A stretch of 64,000 nucleotides of DNA, from contig NC_071328.1 in the NCBI RefSeq assembly GCF_010183535.1, positions 3,596,001-3,660,000 on the forward strand, given 5' to 3'. Origin of the DNA: Caenorhabditis remanei. Taxonomy: Eukaryota; Nematoda; Chromadorea; Rhabditida; Rhabditidae. The notes below the pieces were generated by a model. It ran no database searches and was not told the origin of the DNA. It was given only the letters and a program-made list of their open reading frames with translations. Below are positions 52,401 through 62,611 of this stretch, piece after piece. The first letter of the stretch is position 1. The number at the start of each line of letters is the position of its first letter. A program made the translations under genes and the position numbers.

Positions 52401-54406
52401 CAATGACAGGAGTGAGTCGCTACTCAGTAGATCAGTCAGTCACTGATTGTGGGTTACTACGCTGCGGATTTGTTGTTACGGGATCAAGTGTTTTATAGTT
52501 AAAACATTTTTTACATTTTTTAACTCTTGCCACCATTGAACATCCTGGAGAACGTCCTCCGACCGTGGTATATTCCAGGACCCCTCAGATTCTGCTCATT
52601 GACCCTTACTAATCCCCCTTTTAGTCGCCATAAATAGACACTTTCGTGTCTCTCAAAACGAATCTCTCAAAAACCACATGAACTTTTAAATTGTCTCAAT
52701 TGTCTTGTCTCAACCATCTGTTCCATTTCCCCTCTCCTTCCCAAATTCTCCTTATGTTTATATACAAAGCGAGGCGACGACAAGGATTATTCCAAAAAAG
52801 TGGCAAACTTTTCTTGTTTTGACAAGAAGAAGTGTCTCAAAACTTCTCATGTGTCTCCACTTGAGAAGTTACCAAAAGTTACGCGAAAAAAACCGCGAAA
52901 ACTTGATCCCCAAGTACATTTGCATTTTGGCCTCTTTTTTCTTTTTTCACCCCTCCGGATTCCCTCTGGACTGTCCATTTGTCCAAAGTCATCACTCAGT
53001 CAAAGAGTATCTGGATGTGAGTGTGTGACCGCTTCCTTTCAACTCTTTCTGACGAAAAAAAGACAATTCTTACCCAAAGTTGTGAGAATTCCCAGTGAGT
53101 AGAGAGCGGCTGACTTGAATGACCATTGCATTCGGTCGTCTTTTACCTGGAAATACAAAAATTTTGGAGAGACGATGGAGGATGGAAGAAATTGCGCTCT
53201 AATGGACTCCAAATGGGTTGTAATAGGATTGATGGGTGTGCAAATGCGCTCTACTGGACTTCAATTGACTAGGTTTGGATCTACTGGAACTCTACAGCGT
53301 TGGCAAACGCGCTCTATCGAAATTCATGAAAATCTCCATAGAGCGCGTTTGCTCAAGATTTGCGATGGATAATTGAGATGAGTGGTTTTCAGGTTTTTCG
53401 AGGATTTTCAAGGACTCAAGTACTGGGATTCTAGAAATTTCAAGCACAGTTCAAAATCTTCAAAAAATGAAAAAAAAGACTACGGTATCACTGCAACACG
53501 AACTAAAAATTCATCGAAAAATTCAATTTTCAGGCAAAAAAGTTGTTCAACTTTGACATCCCCTAACTCTCAAACCTCCATTCCAAAATTTTCAACTTTA
53601 CATGCATCGTGTAGATCAAATTAAGATCTCCATTTTCTTAGTTGACAACTTTTTGGTAGCTCTTCACGCTTTTGAGATACGCGGCTTCAAAGATCGTAGC
53701 TTTAACCTTGAAGGGAGAAAGGCGCAGAGAAGCGAGAGCGTCTGTCTTCTCTGTGTCTCTCCTTCTTAGCTAGCAACTTTGAAGCCCCGTATCTCGAAAG
53801 TGTGAAGAGCTATCAAAAGGTTGCCAACTACAAAAATAAAGATCTAGATTTGATCTACGCAATGACCACAAATTCCAAGGTGTAGAATACAAGAGTAAAA
53901 AGTTACAAGCTGTCAAAGTTGACCAATTTTTTTCTGTGTTTTGTTTTTTCTTCAATTTTCTTTTGGTTCAAACTCCACCATAACTCACTTTTTCCGTCAA
54001 ACACCTCTCCGCAATTGCTGCAGCCACATCCGACGCCCGTGTCAATCTCAACCGATTATCCCGATTCAACAGAGACTCAATACAAAGTCTCTTCTCTAAA
54101 GTCGCATTCTGTTTCATGTATTGCTGGTATTCGAACTCGAAATTCAGAAAGATGAATCCACCGATCGTGGTGTAGACGATAAGGAACACGATGATGAATC
54201 CATTGACGGCGATCGCTCTTCGGTTGTGTTGAAGGCACTGAAACATGATAAGGTTTTAGGAGAAAAAATTACGGTAGGGCGCGCTTGAATACCTCCCATA
54301 TAGAATCATAGTGTTGTGACTTAAAGTCTTCCTCTAGAAACGCTTTAAGAATATCTTCCTCGACACTTTTCTTCAAATCCTCATCATCCTCTTCGTTCAT
54401 TTTCAT
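49417..54406 (-). CDS. TWK-type two-pore-domain potassium channel
   Basis: Nine exons join with consistent phase: 54293-54406, 53989-54237, 53074-53146, 51122-51461, 50996-51063, 50370-50460, 50117-50312, 49802-50021 and 49417-49505, giving 479 residues. M1 is about 46-69, the first pore has TTLGYG at 143-148, M2 about 160-185, M3 about 211-230, the second pore reads TAIEYGD at 248-254, and M4 about 262-285 (WFLPISVFYMCTGLAISTI). The cytosolic tail has a DIDIDTLVKTAIQ region and ends TSELSTDT. P2 has Glu where the usual filter Gly stands. An alternative last exon exists after TTTCAG at about 49634. Order beside skr-1 suggests C. elegans twk-29 (from memory), so I leave the symbol open. Plasma-membrane leak channel by family. 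Confidence 0.88.
50590..50678 (+). other. tRNA-like A/B-box sequence
   Basis: AGTAGCGCACCTGGGAAAAC and GGGTTCGATTCC are spaced like tRNA internal promoters and followed by CCTGCTCC and a T-rich tract. Arms do not fold to a good cloverleaf by eye. Confidence 0.3.
50740..50990. repeat. GTCTCC/TTGCCA-rich intronic repeat with X-box match
   Basis: In the intron between exons 5 and 6, copies of TTGCCA, GGAGAC and CCAAGGAG alternate. GTTGCCTAGAGAAC at 50787-50800 fits the RFX/DAF-19 X-box consensus RYYNYYWWRRNRAC at every position. Whether it functions is unknown. Confidence 0.45.
51640..52015. repeat. Foldback MITE copies in TWK intron
   Basis: A partial copy (51640-51730) is followed by a fuller one (51806-52015) from ATAGATCAAATCAAGATCTC, then GTTGACAACTTTTT, to AATTTGTCAACTACAAAAAT, then GTTTGATCTAC. 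The middle hairpin is eroded. Confidence 0.6.
52013..52094. repeat. 40-bp tandem duplication
   Basis: TAGTTAATATATCATTAAAC, then AATTTACGCAATATGTGGCA, occurs twice in succession without differences that I can see. Confidence 0.85.
53606..53863. repeat. Foldback MITE in TWK intron
   Basis: Ends GTGTAGATCAAATTAAGATC and TAGATTTGATCTACGC; the core has GAGAAAGGCGCAGAGAAG against CTTCTCTGTGTCTCTCC. Same family as 40963 and 56057. Confidence 0.75.
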
Positions 54407-55794
54407 GGTTTGTCTTACTGTCTAGACATTCTAGTGAAAGCGAAAAAGAATAGGAAGAATAAGAATAAGAAGAAAATGAATTTGTATACAAGGAGTGGTG
54501 TTGGCTCTCAAAAAGAAGGGCGGAGAAAGTGAAAAGTGACAAGTCGCTTCGGTCCGGGAGTGAGAGTCGTCAGATGCAAAAATCACTCAGAAAAAAGAGA
54601 AAAGAAGAAGGAGCGGATACGTTGCGGATGGGCTCGCTCAGATTTTTTGGGGTTGAGTCCATCAATTCGTTGGTTGCTGACGTGGAGATGCGAGATAGTA
54701 GAGGATGAGGGTGAGACGATGGAATGGATGGCACGTGGCATGGCTCCGGTTGGGAATGGTCAATGAGCCGTGTTGGTCCGATTGTTATCTTGGAGCAGTT
54801 ATAAAGACTGGCGCGCCTTCGGCGCAAAATTCAAAATTGGAATAGCACTTTCATCCTTATTCACTGCCCATTGTCATTCTTGCAGTCGTTATGAGTGCTG
54901 ACGTGTCTTTGGCGCGTACTCCTTCCCTCCCCCCACACTTTATCTCTTATGAAAATCAGTCAACTTTGAGAGCTCATAACTTTTTCAGAAAATTTCTCAG
55001 TAATTTAAATTTACTATCATCTTGTAGGAAAAATCCAGATCTATATTTTCGTAGTGGACAACTTTTTGATAACTCTTCACGCTTTCGAGATACTGGGCTT
55101 GAAAGACGGTAAGCACGGTCTTCGAAACTTCCAATTCGCAGAAAATCTGACCCAAGTCCAAAAGAGCGCAGTTGCATCACACCAAAAAATTCCAAAAAAA
55201 ATTTCGCGAATTTTTGTACTGAAAACGCGGTTTTTTGAAGTTTTTTCAGACTGTTGAATTTTTTCTCGAAAAACTCTATGAAAAAGTGATAGACCGGATC
55301 AATATCTATCATTTAAACACAAAACCAGAAAAATATATTATGTCTCAGTGCTTCTGTTCCTCGCGACGCTGTTTTTCATAAAATTAGGTTTTTCTACTGA
55401 ACCAAAGAGTTTCTAAGATAATTTTCGCTCATTAAATTGTGAATAGGTGTGTCTTTGTGCCAGCAAACTTTAAAAAATATGAAAAACGTGTATGGGTCAT
55501 GAGATAAAGCCTATTTCGCTGAAAATCACAAAAAGAGGAGTATCAATTTCCGTTCATGACACAATTTCATTTTTTTGAGCTCAATGTGTAGCTTTTTGTA
55601 CGCTCTATCCATTTTTCATCGCACATTTATGAAACAATTTTTTTTAATTCGAGAACGGCTGAAAATAAGGTTTTCAGTGCTAAAAATTCGCTTCCCGCCG
55701 AATGTTCAGATCAAAAACTTTGTTCGCGCGTTTTGCGTCAGTATGAGTTTGTTTGCCTAGATTGGAGGTTTCGAAGACCGTGGTAAGGTATTTG

Positions 55795-55865
55795 TGCGAA
55801 AAAGGAGAGACGCAGAGAAGACAGACGCTCTCGCTTCTCTGCGTCTCTCCTCCTTCGCGCAAATA
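55795..55865. repeat. Hairpin core of foldback MITE
   Basis: GGAGAGACGCAGAGAAG, then ACAGACGCTCTCG, then CTTCTCTGCGTCTCTCC: a 17-bp perfect hairpin flanked by AAGGTATTTGTGCG and CGCGCAAATACCTT, which extend the pairing. Confidence 0.8.
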
Positions 55866-56056
55866 CCTTAGAATTTTTGAATTTGAATTAACAGAGTTCA
55901 AAATCTGCAAAAAGTGAGAAAAAACGAAAAGCTAATACCAATCCGCAACTCCAATCAAAAATTCAGCAGAAAAATTCAATTTTCAGCCAAAAATTTGCTC
56001 AACTTGGACATCCCCTAACTCTCGCATCTTAGCTCCCAATTGTTCAAATTTACATT

Positions 56057-56328
56057 AGCTGTGTAGATCAAATCTCGATCTCCATTTTCTTAGTTGACAA
56101 CTTTTTGATAACTCTTCACCCTTTCGAGATACTGGGCTTGAAAGACGGTAAGGTATTTGTGCGAAAGAGGAGAGACGCAGAGAAGACAGACGCTCTCGCT
56201 TCTCTGCTTCTCTCCTCCTTCGCGCAGATACCTTGCCATCTTTGAAGCTTTGTATCTCGAAATGGTAAAGAGCTATCAAAAAGTTGTCAACTGCAAAAAT
56301 ATAGATCTATGTTTGATCTACACAGCGA
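56057..56328. repeat. Complete foldback MITE
   Basis: Ends GCTGTGTAGATCAAATC and TTTGATCTACACAGC are inverse. Inside are GTTGACAACTTTTTGATAAC / AGCTATCAAAAAGTTGTCAA and the GAGAGACGCAGAGAAG hairpin with one mismatch. Confidence 0.8.
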
Positions 56329-57198
56329 ACATACATTTGAACGTTTTGGGGCAGAGGTATAAGAGTTACGGGATGTTAAAGTTGAGCAAAATTTCACTGA
56401 AAATGTTTCATTCTGACTTCGTTAAAATCCTCTAAAACTGTCTAAAGTTAACTATCCATTTTTGCAATTGACCAATTAAAATTTCAAATATTTTTGTTTT
56501 TCCAGTATCTTCAATACTCTTTGTCTTTGTGCACCCATTTTGCACTCTGCACATAAAAAACGTGGGACAGACGGACCACAAGAAAGGGAAAAGAGAGAGC
56601 GAAGAAAAAAGTGCATGTCAAAAAAAGCCTGACACATTTTTTAGATTTCGGTGGTGGCCTAGAGTTCTAAAATTCCAAAAAGTTGGGAAACTAATCCCTC
56701 ATCTATGTCGCTTCATATCACCCGCATTTTCCTCAAATTCGGTAGAGCGCACTTGCAACCTTGGTACTGTTCCAGCAAACGCGCCCAACCGAAGCCCACA
56801 CAGTTTTTTTTCAGAGTTCGGTAGAGCGCGTTTACTTACCTGCAATTTTCGAAATAATTGGAAAAACGTACCCGTCCGAGTCCAAAAAACATGAAAAGCG
56901 ACATTCTAAACGGCGGTGCGACGGTTCTCGAAGCCAGTTTGGTCTCCTTCCTCAGCTACTTTGTCCTCCCATTATTTTCCAGCGCCTTTTTCTGAAATTT
57001 TTCTGAAATTTTTAGAATTTTGACATGAAAAAATAAGAAACAAAACAAAAAAAGAAACGGAAGTCCAAATGCAAATGCAGTGACTTTTGACGTATGATTC
57101 GAGCCGCCCGAGCCGAAAACCTCTGGCCGATGGGTCCCCAGGGAGGTTTCAGAGAGAGAGAGAGAGTTTCAGAATATATATATCCCAACTAAAACAAA

Positions 57199-57441
57199 AT
57201 GAGCAACACGGAGGAGAAAAAACAAATAAAAAATTTCGTTCGCGTTCATGAGGGGACCCCAGGCGCCATTAACTACGGCTCCAAATCAGATTCGAAGCAT
57301 CTCTGCGTCTCTCGATATTGTGTACTCTCTAGGAAGAGAAGAAGAAGAAGGATGACACGATGTGATGATTTGTTGGGATTTTGGAAAACTGAGGAGGAGG
57401 GGAAATTCGAACCTTTGGAAGTAATTGGAAACAAATGGTGA
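57199..57441 (+). CDS. Possible short ORF, unsupported
   Basis: An 80-codon frame MSNTEEKKQIKNFVRVHEGT begins 23 nt after TATATATATCCCAAC, with a purine-rich leader. It has a basic RKRRRRR stretch and no recognised domain, and could equally be chance. No introns are visible. Confidence 0.2.
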   Translation: MSNTEEKKQIKNFVRVHEGTPGAINYGSKSDSKHLCVSRYCVLSRKRRRRRMTRCDDLLGFWKTEEEGKFEPLEVIGNKW

Positions 57442-57547
57442 TGGGAGACAACTGAAATCTTTGTAGTATGTGTAGTAATGCTCCTTAACTGAGAATTTCG
57501 GTCCGAAACCTCATAATTTACCAAAAAAAAAAACAAAACAAAAAACG

Positions 57548-57628
57548 AAAAACCCGTGCGGGACTCGAACCCCGGAGTCGCCGCGCATCACACCAAAACG
57601 GAACCAGTTGCGCCAAACCGCCACAGAC
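57548..57628 (-). other. tRNA-like A/B-box sequence
   Basis: On the minus strand TGGCGCAACTGGTTCC (A-box) and GGGGTTCGAGTCCCGC (B-box), ending in a T-rich run (CGGGTTTTTCGTTTTTTG). The acceptor arms do not pair well, so it is a tRNA-derived sequence or pseudogene at best. Confidence 0.4.
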
Positions 57629-57853
57629 CCACTCAGCTCCCCAGGGTGGTGACAAAACAGTAAGGTTGTCGCACTTTCTCACCACGCTCATCGAAATCAA
57701 ATTCAGAATTCGAATGTGTTGGCACACGCAGTATCATCAAAAAACATGTGAAAATTGAATTCGATGAGCAAGCAGAAGAAGAGAGAATTAAGGAAGCAGA
57801 TGGGGGAAACCAGAAATCGTGGGGGAAGGAACACCCCCTAGTGGGTCAAATGT

Positions 57854-57856
<3 letters not shown>

Positions 57857-57887
<31 letters not shown>
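57857..57887 (+). repeat. GA microsatellite
   Basis: About fifteen GA dinucleotides in a row after TGTC. Confidence 0.9.
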
Positions 57888-57888
<1 letters not shown>

Positions 57889-58375
57889 AAAACAAGAAAA
57901 AAGAGAGCAAAAAAACAAAAAAACAGAAGATAAGAGCTGAATAAAGTGTTCCTTGTTGCAACGTTTCTAAATGAACAACAAAATTACGGTAGTGTAGATT
58001 TACGGCGTAAATCAAAGCTTGGAAAAAAGCCTTGGACAACTGAACTTTCTCAACAAAGCGTAAGTGCTCAATGAGATGGAAATTTTCGATGATCCTTGAA
58101 AAATGTCCATCACTAATTCACTACTCGAACAATGGAATGCTCTTCCCTTTTTTAAAGATTCTTCTTCTTTTTAGAAGTTCATTGAGGCGGAAGGAGGAAG
58201 AAAAAAGAAGAAATGGATGGCAGAGGATAGGTTGGAAACAAAAAACTTGGACTAACTTTTGATTATTTAGGAACCAAGTTCACAAAAATTTCACGAGAAT
58301 TTTGAAAGCCATGAAAATCGCCACAAACAGAACATTCAAATAACCCTGAGGTTCGCACGCTCAGCTTCACCCTCA

Positions 58376-58441
58376 TGGCGCAACTGGTAAGGAGATTGAC
58401 AAATAAAATTGTATCCTGGGTTCGACTCCGACCCCATGCTA
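58376..58441 (+). other. tRNA-like A/B-box sequence
   Basis: TGGCGCAACTGGTAAGG and GGGTTCGACTCCGAC are spaced about 50 nt apart, then CCCATGC and a TTTTTGCTTTTC tract. The A-box is the same decamer (GGCGCAACTG) as at 57548, on the opposite strand. Confidence 0.4.
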
Positions 58442-60356
58442 TTAGTTTTTGCTTTTCTTGTCGTATAAGGAATTAGGTTACATTGTGAAATTTAGAGAGA
58501 TTTGACCGTATTTTCGAAAAATTTTCGTAAAATAAGATGCATTTCTGCAAACCCAGGGGTTAAAAAAATGCAGAACCAAGAAAGTTTTGTGGATTTCCCC
58601 TTTAAAAAAGGTCATTTTAAAACCGCGACGTTTAGAAACTGAAAAAAAAACTACTGAAAAAAAAAAACTACTGAAAAACCAACCGATTACAGTGACAAAC
58701 TACACTGACAATCTTACACTGACCAAATTACTACAGTGACCAAAATTCCTATATTCTTGAATTCGGTTTAAAAAGGATACCCGTGGTCTAGGACTCTCGG
58801 GCATCGGTGGTATCGCACCGGCTCTCCGGTATGAACCGTTCAAATCTTCGCTTATATGGGCTCATCGCACTATAGTAGTAAGAAATCGAAATTCCCGTAT
58901 CATCGCAAGAGTCGCTACTCAGTGAATTAAAAAAAAAGTGCATGTGGTTGAAAACTGTAAAAACTATCAACTTTTGTGCATTGCAAGAGTCTACTGTAGT
59001 AAGTAGCAGTGGAGCGCGCTTTCTTCATTCAAGACTAACTATACATACATCAATTCTAGAAGCCACAAAACCTCCGATTCCATATACATAAAGGAAATAA
59101 GTATGCGCGTCTCGACGAAAAATGAAGATAAGAATAACGGAAGAAGAAAAAGATGAACGGCTGTTTTTCCTCTTCCGGGAGAATAGGAATGTCCAATAAT
59201 ATGTAGAAAAATGATATCGGATTGTGTGGACCCTTGAGACCTTTCTCTCTACCGAACAAAAACCGGAAAACATAAAAACCTAAAAGCCAGAGAGAGAGAG
59301 AAAACGAAACGAATCAGTACTCTCTTTCCCATCCTTCTTGCTCCTCCCAAAACTCCACTGAATCGCTTTCTAATTTTGACTCGTCTTTGCTCTTTTTTGG
59401 GGTCAACTGACGACACGACTCAAGTTTTGCTTACGATGAGAAGCGGATGTGTGAGAAAAAGAAGAAGCGGCGAGCAATTGGGTTTTTAGGAAAATGTGTG
59501 TGTGTGTATGTGTGACAAATGTACTTGGGAAAACTCGGAAAAGAGAGAAGAGAAGGAGATGTGTGATTTGAAATGAGAAAAATATATGAATGGGAACTTT
59601 TTCAGAGAGAGAAACGTTTTTTTTGGAGAATGTTTGGAATTGTGTACACATGCAGAATGGGATTTGTGAGAGAGAGAGAGCTTCAGGAGATGTCAGGATT
59701 CTGAAATATTTCAGCGTGACATCAAAAATTTACAGAAACCATTTCTGATGACAGCATGTTCAACAGGTGATCCCAAATAATTTTCAGCGATTTTCTCTGC
59801 TTACAAGAGAAGTCTTTGGAGACGCCACTTTCAAACGATCTATAAATCCGTTCATATCATACTTGTCAACCGGGCCGACACGGGCCGGCGCGTAACTCGC
59901 GTCAAAATGAATATTATGAGCTGAAAAATATACCAAAATGTAGATCTCGGCGTGTTCTATGCTCGTGACCTACTACGGGCCGGATGGCTATTTAGAATGC
60001 CTTTTTTGGTCATTTTTGCGTTTTTTGTCACTTTTTGCCGGCCCGCGGCACATTAACGAATAGCCATCCGGCCCGTAGTAGATCACGGACTTAGAACTCG
60101 TATGGTTCATATGTACTTTCGACTACGTAGAGTCCATTTCTGCACTCAAAACCTGCTAAATGTCTCTGTGAGCCAAGTTATGAACTCTCAAACTTTTCAT
60201 ATCGTCAAGTTTTTTCACATGGAATTCTAAATCGGCGAATAGTATACGCAAGATACCCTTATTTTTACAACGAACGAGCACAGGAACAGCGCATTGGCGT
60301 ACGAATCAGGTCTCCATAATTTGAAACGCTTCTCAATAAGCCCCATACCTTACATA
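58442..60356. other. Intergenic region with GGGCCGG repeat
   Basis: 59865-60110 contains a GGGCCGACACGGGCCGGCGC head and an inverted pair TACTACGGGCCGGATGGCTA (59978) / TAGCCATCCGGCCCGTAGTA (60061). The sequence before it has GAGAGAGA and GTGTGTGT tracts (59290, 59495) and no gene. Confidence 0.5.
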
Positions 60357-61578
60357 GTTGTCACCGGGCCAGACTGAGCCTTCTCAGCAAATGTCGCTAA
60401 GTCTAGGCCAAACTCTGCGGCTGTACAAGTCTAGGCGCAACCTTCCACCAGTCTTGGCCTAACTTTGGGTGATCAGAGCCAAGGATAGAGGGTCACCAAG
60501 TATTGGCCCAATGTTGGCTATTGATTTTCTCTTTGACAGTTACTCATTTAAATTTATTTTATTTTTCTGTTTTAACCCATTTTTACGAGTTTTCAGTATT
60601 TCCCTTGTTACATTTATCATTCCGAACTTTGTTTCGCAAGTATTCAGATTTGTATGTTTTGAAACTTCAGAGAAACTCAATGGGTTCAAACCGGAACAAC
60701 ACTTTGTATTTCTACAGAACCGAGAAAGCTGTCAACTCTGCTCAAGGAATCATACGGAAACAGCGGAGGGGAATTTCAAGAACACCGCCAATGGAAAGCT
60801 AATAAATGTGAGAATTTATTCTTGAAATTATGAAATTTTATTCTTGAATTTTAGAGCTCATAATCAATCGGATTTCTGGACGACGTCTACATCACCTATG
60901 TTATCATCCCCATCATCTTCACCTACATCAGATCCGAAGGAATAATAACTGACTCGCTCGAAATATGTAATTTTTCTTTGTTTTTAACATGATTGTCCTT
61001 CGTTTTTTGTTTTTTTTTAATCTAATAAATTTATGAGTTCTAATGAATTATATTTAAGCAAAAAAGGAGAAAATCAATAAGAAGCTATTCTAGGACCTGG
61101 ACCGCGCTTTCACCAAGCCTCCCACAAGCCTCCCACAAGTCTTGGCCTGCTTTTACGTAACACTTGTGGGAGATGTGCGCCTAGACCTGTGAGAGGCTCG
61201 TGCTAGACTTGGCGACACTTGCCGAGTTAGGCTAGCCTTGAGATAACTCGCTTCAAAATGAAAATTATTAGCCGATCAACCTGGCAAATTGTAGGTCTCG
61301 GTGAGCTCTACTCGAGTCTATTTTTTCACTGTGAGTTTAGTGAGAGCGGCTGTAAAATCTGTTAAGTGTCCGGGTCTTAAACAGCCGGGCCTTGAAGCAA
61401 GGCCCGGCCACTGAATAGATTGTGTAGCGGTTCTCACTGAACTCATAGTGAAAATGAATATAGACTCGAGTAGAGCTCACCGAGACCTACAATTTGACAG
61501 ATTGATCGGCTCCTAATTTTCATTTTGAAGTGAGTTATCTCAAGGCCCGCCCAAGGCCCGGGCCGGCCCGGTGACAAC
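60357..61578. mobile_element. TA-flanked element with GC-rich inverted repeats
   Basis: GTTGTCACCGGGCC (60357) and GGCCCGGTGACAAC (61565-61578) are perfect inverse ends with TA on both sides. 61230-61545 is an inner palindrome (CTCGAGTAGAGCTCACCGAG and its inverse; TTGAGATAACTCGCTTCAAA and its inverse). 60503-60802 has an open frame without a recognised domain, preceded by splice-like signals. No transposase is seen. Confidence 0.65.
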
Positions 61579-61687
61579 TATGATACCTTATATCCTACTA
61601 TCTATTCTCTCCATAACTGCAGAAACTTGTGTTTCTATTCAGTGTCAATGTCTGTACAAAACTCTGGCACATTGCCAAGAATGTGTC

Positions 61688-61885
61688 TGGAGTCTCTTCC
61701 TAACATAAGCACATGACCAAAGCAAGACAGTATCCCCCTCTCTTCTTCTCGGAGTTTCTTGTCTTCGAAGCATGTCTGTTATTGTAACAAGATACTCTTA
61801 ACACATACATCTTTGACTCGATAGTGTCGAGGTCACCGGCTGCTTTATGATACCGTCGTGGCCAGATGTTGAATAGAGTCTTGGA
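61688..61885 (+). repeat. Direct repeat, copy 1, upstream of Hsp70 gene
   Basis: TGTCTGGAGTCTCTTCCTAA, then AAGATACTCTTAACACAT, TTTGACTCGATAGTGTCGAG and GTCACCGGCTGCTTTATGAT, recur at 62283-62471 in the same order with about 10-15 percent differences. Confidence 0.75.
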
Positions 61886-62282
61886 TAGTGTCGGTCATTA
61901 GATGTGAAACTAGAGTATAGTTCCAATACCAATAATTATTGGTAAAAGCCGTGGGTCCCTTTTTTTCCGGAGATCACTTTCTCTTCCCCTCGACCACGGA
62001 GCAAGAGGTAGAGTCTGGGGCTTTCCATCCACAAACATCCATTCAGAACCTTCCGTGAGTTTATGTCTCTAGTTAGATGTGTTTGGGTACAGCGTCCCTG
62101 TCTCTCTCTTGTTCAAAATATTGGCACCTTGCCAAGTTACTCCTCGGAACGACCTTTTTGTCTTGCACTCTTGTCACCGAATCCCCTTTCACAACTTCTC
62201 CTCTTCTCCCTAACATTCCCTGCGCAGCGACTTGAAGTCACATTCAAACATCACCGTACCCCTCTAGCTCCGCCCACTTGTT

Positions 62283-62471
62283 ATGTCTGGAGTCTCTTCC
62301 TAACATAAGCATTTGACCACATCAAGACAGTCTCCCCCCTCTCTTCTTCTCGGAGTCTCTTATCTTCAAAGCATGTTTATGAGTGTAATAAGATACTCTT
62401 GACACCTTTTTGACTCGATGCTGGCGAGGTCATCGGCTGCTTTACGATGTCTTGACCAGATGTAGCATAGA
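62283..62471 (+). repeat. Direct repeat, copy 2, upstream of Hsp70 gene
   Basis: Second copy of the sequence at 61688, ending about 140 nt upstream of the Hsp70 ATG. It may include the promoter of that gene, but I find no clean heat-shock element (tandem nGAAn). Confidence 0.7.
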
Positions 62472-62611
62472 GCATTAGACTGCTTCATTCAAAAGTATAG
62501 GGCAGTATGATTAGAATATTTTTCTTTCTTTTACTTTTCAAACTCTTTTTGGCACCGTCCCAAGTTCTGTTTTCTATCATGTTCCCCTCTCAAACTCTAC
62601 GTTTTCAGATA

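Larger units (their letters stand above)
54407..57198. other. Repeat-rich intergenic region
   Basis: No gene is supported. 55020-55110 and 55795-55865 are parts of the foldback family, and 56057-56328 is a full copy. GAGCGCGTTT motifs appear at 56745 and 56822. The sequence upstream of the TWK start (54410-54780) is purine-rich on the plus strand. Confidence 0.5.

Noticed and set aside
57548..57628. Functional tRNA gene
   Set aside because: The A and B boxes are good but acceptor and D stems do not pair by hand folding.
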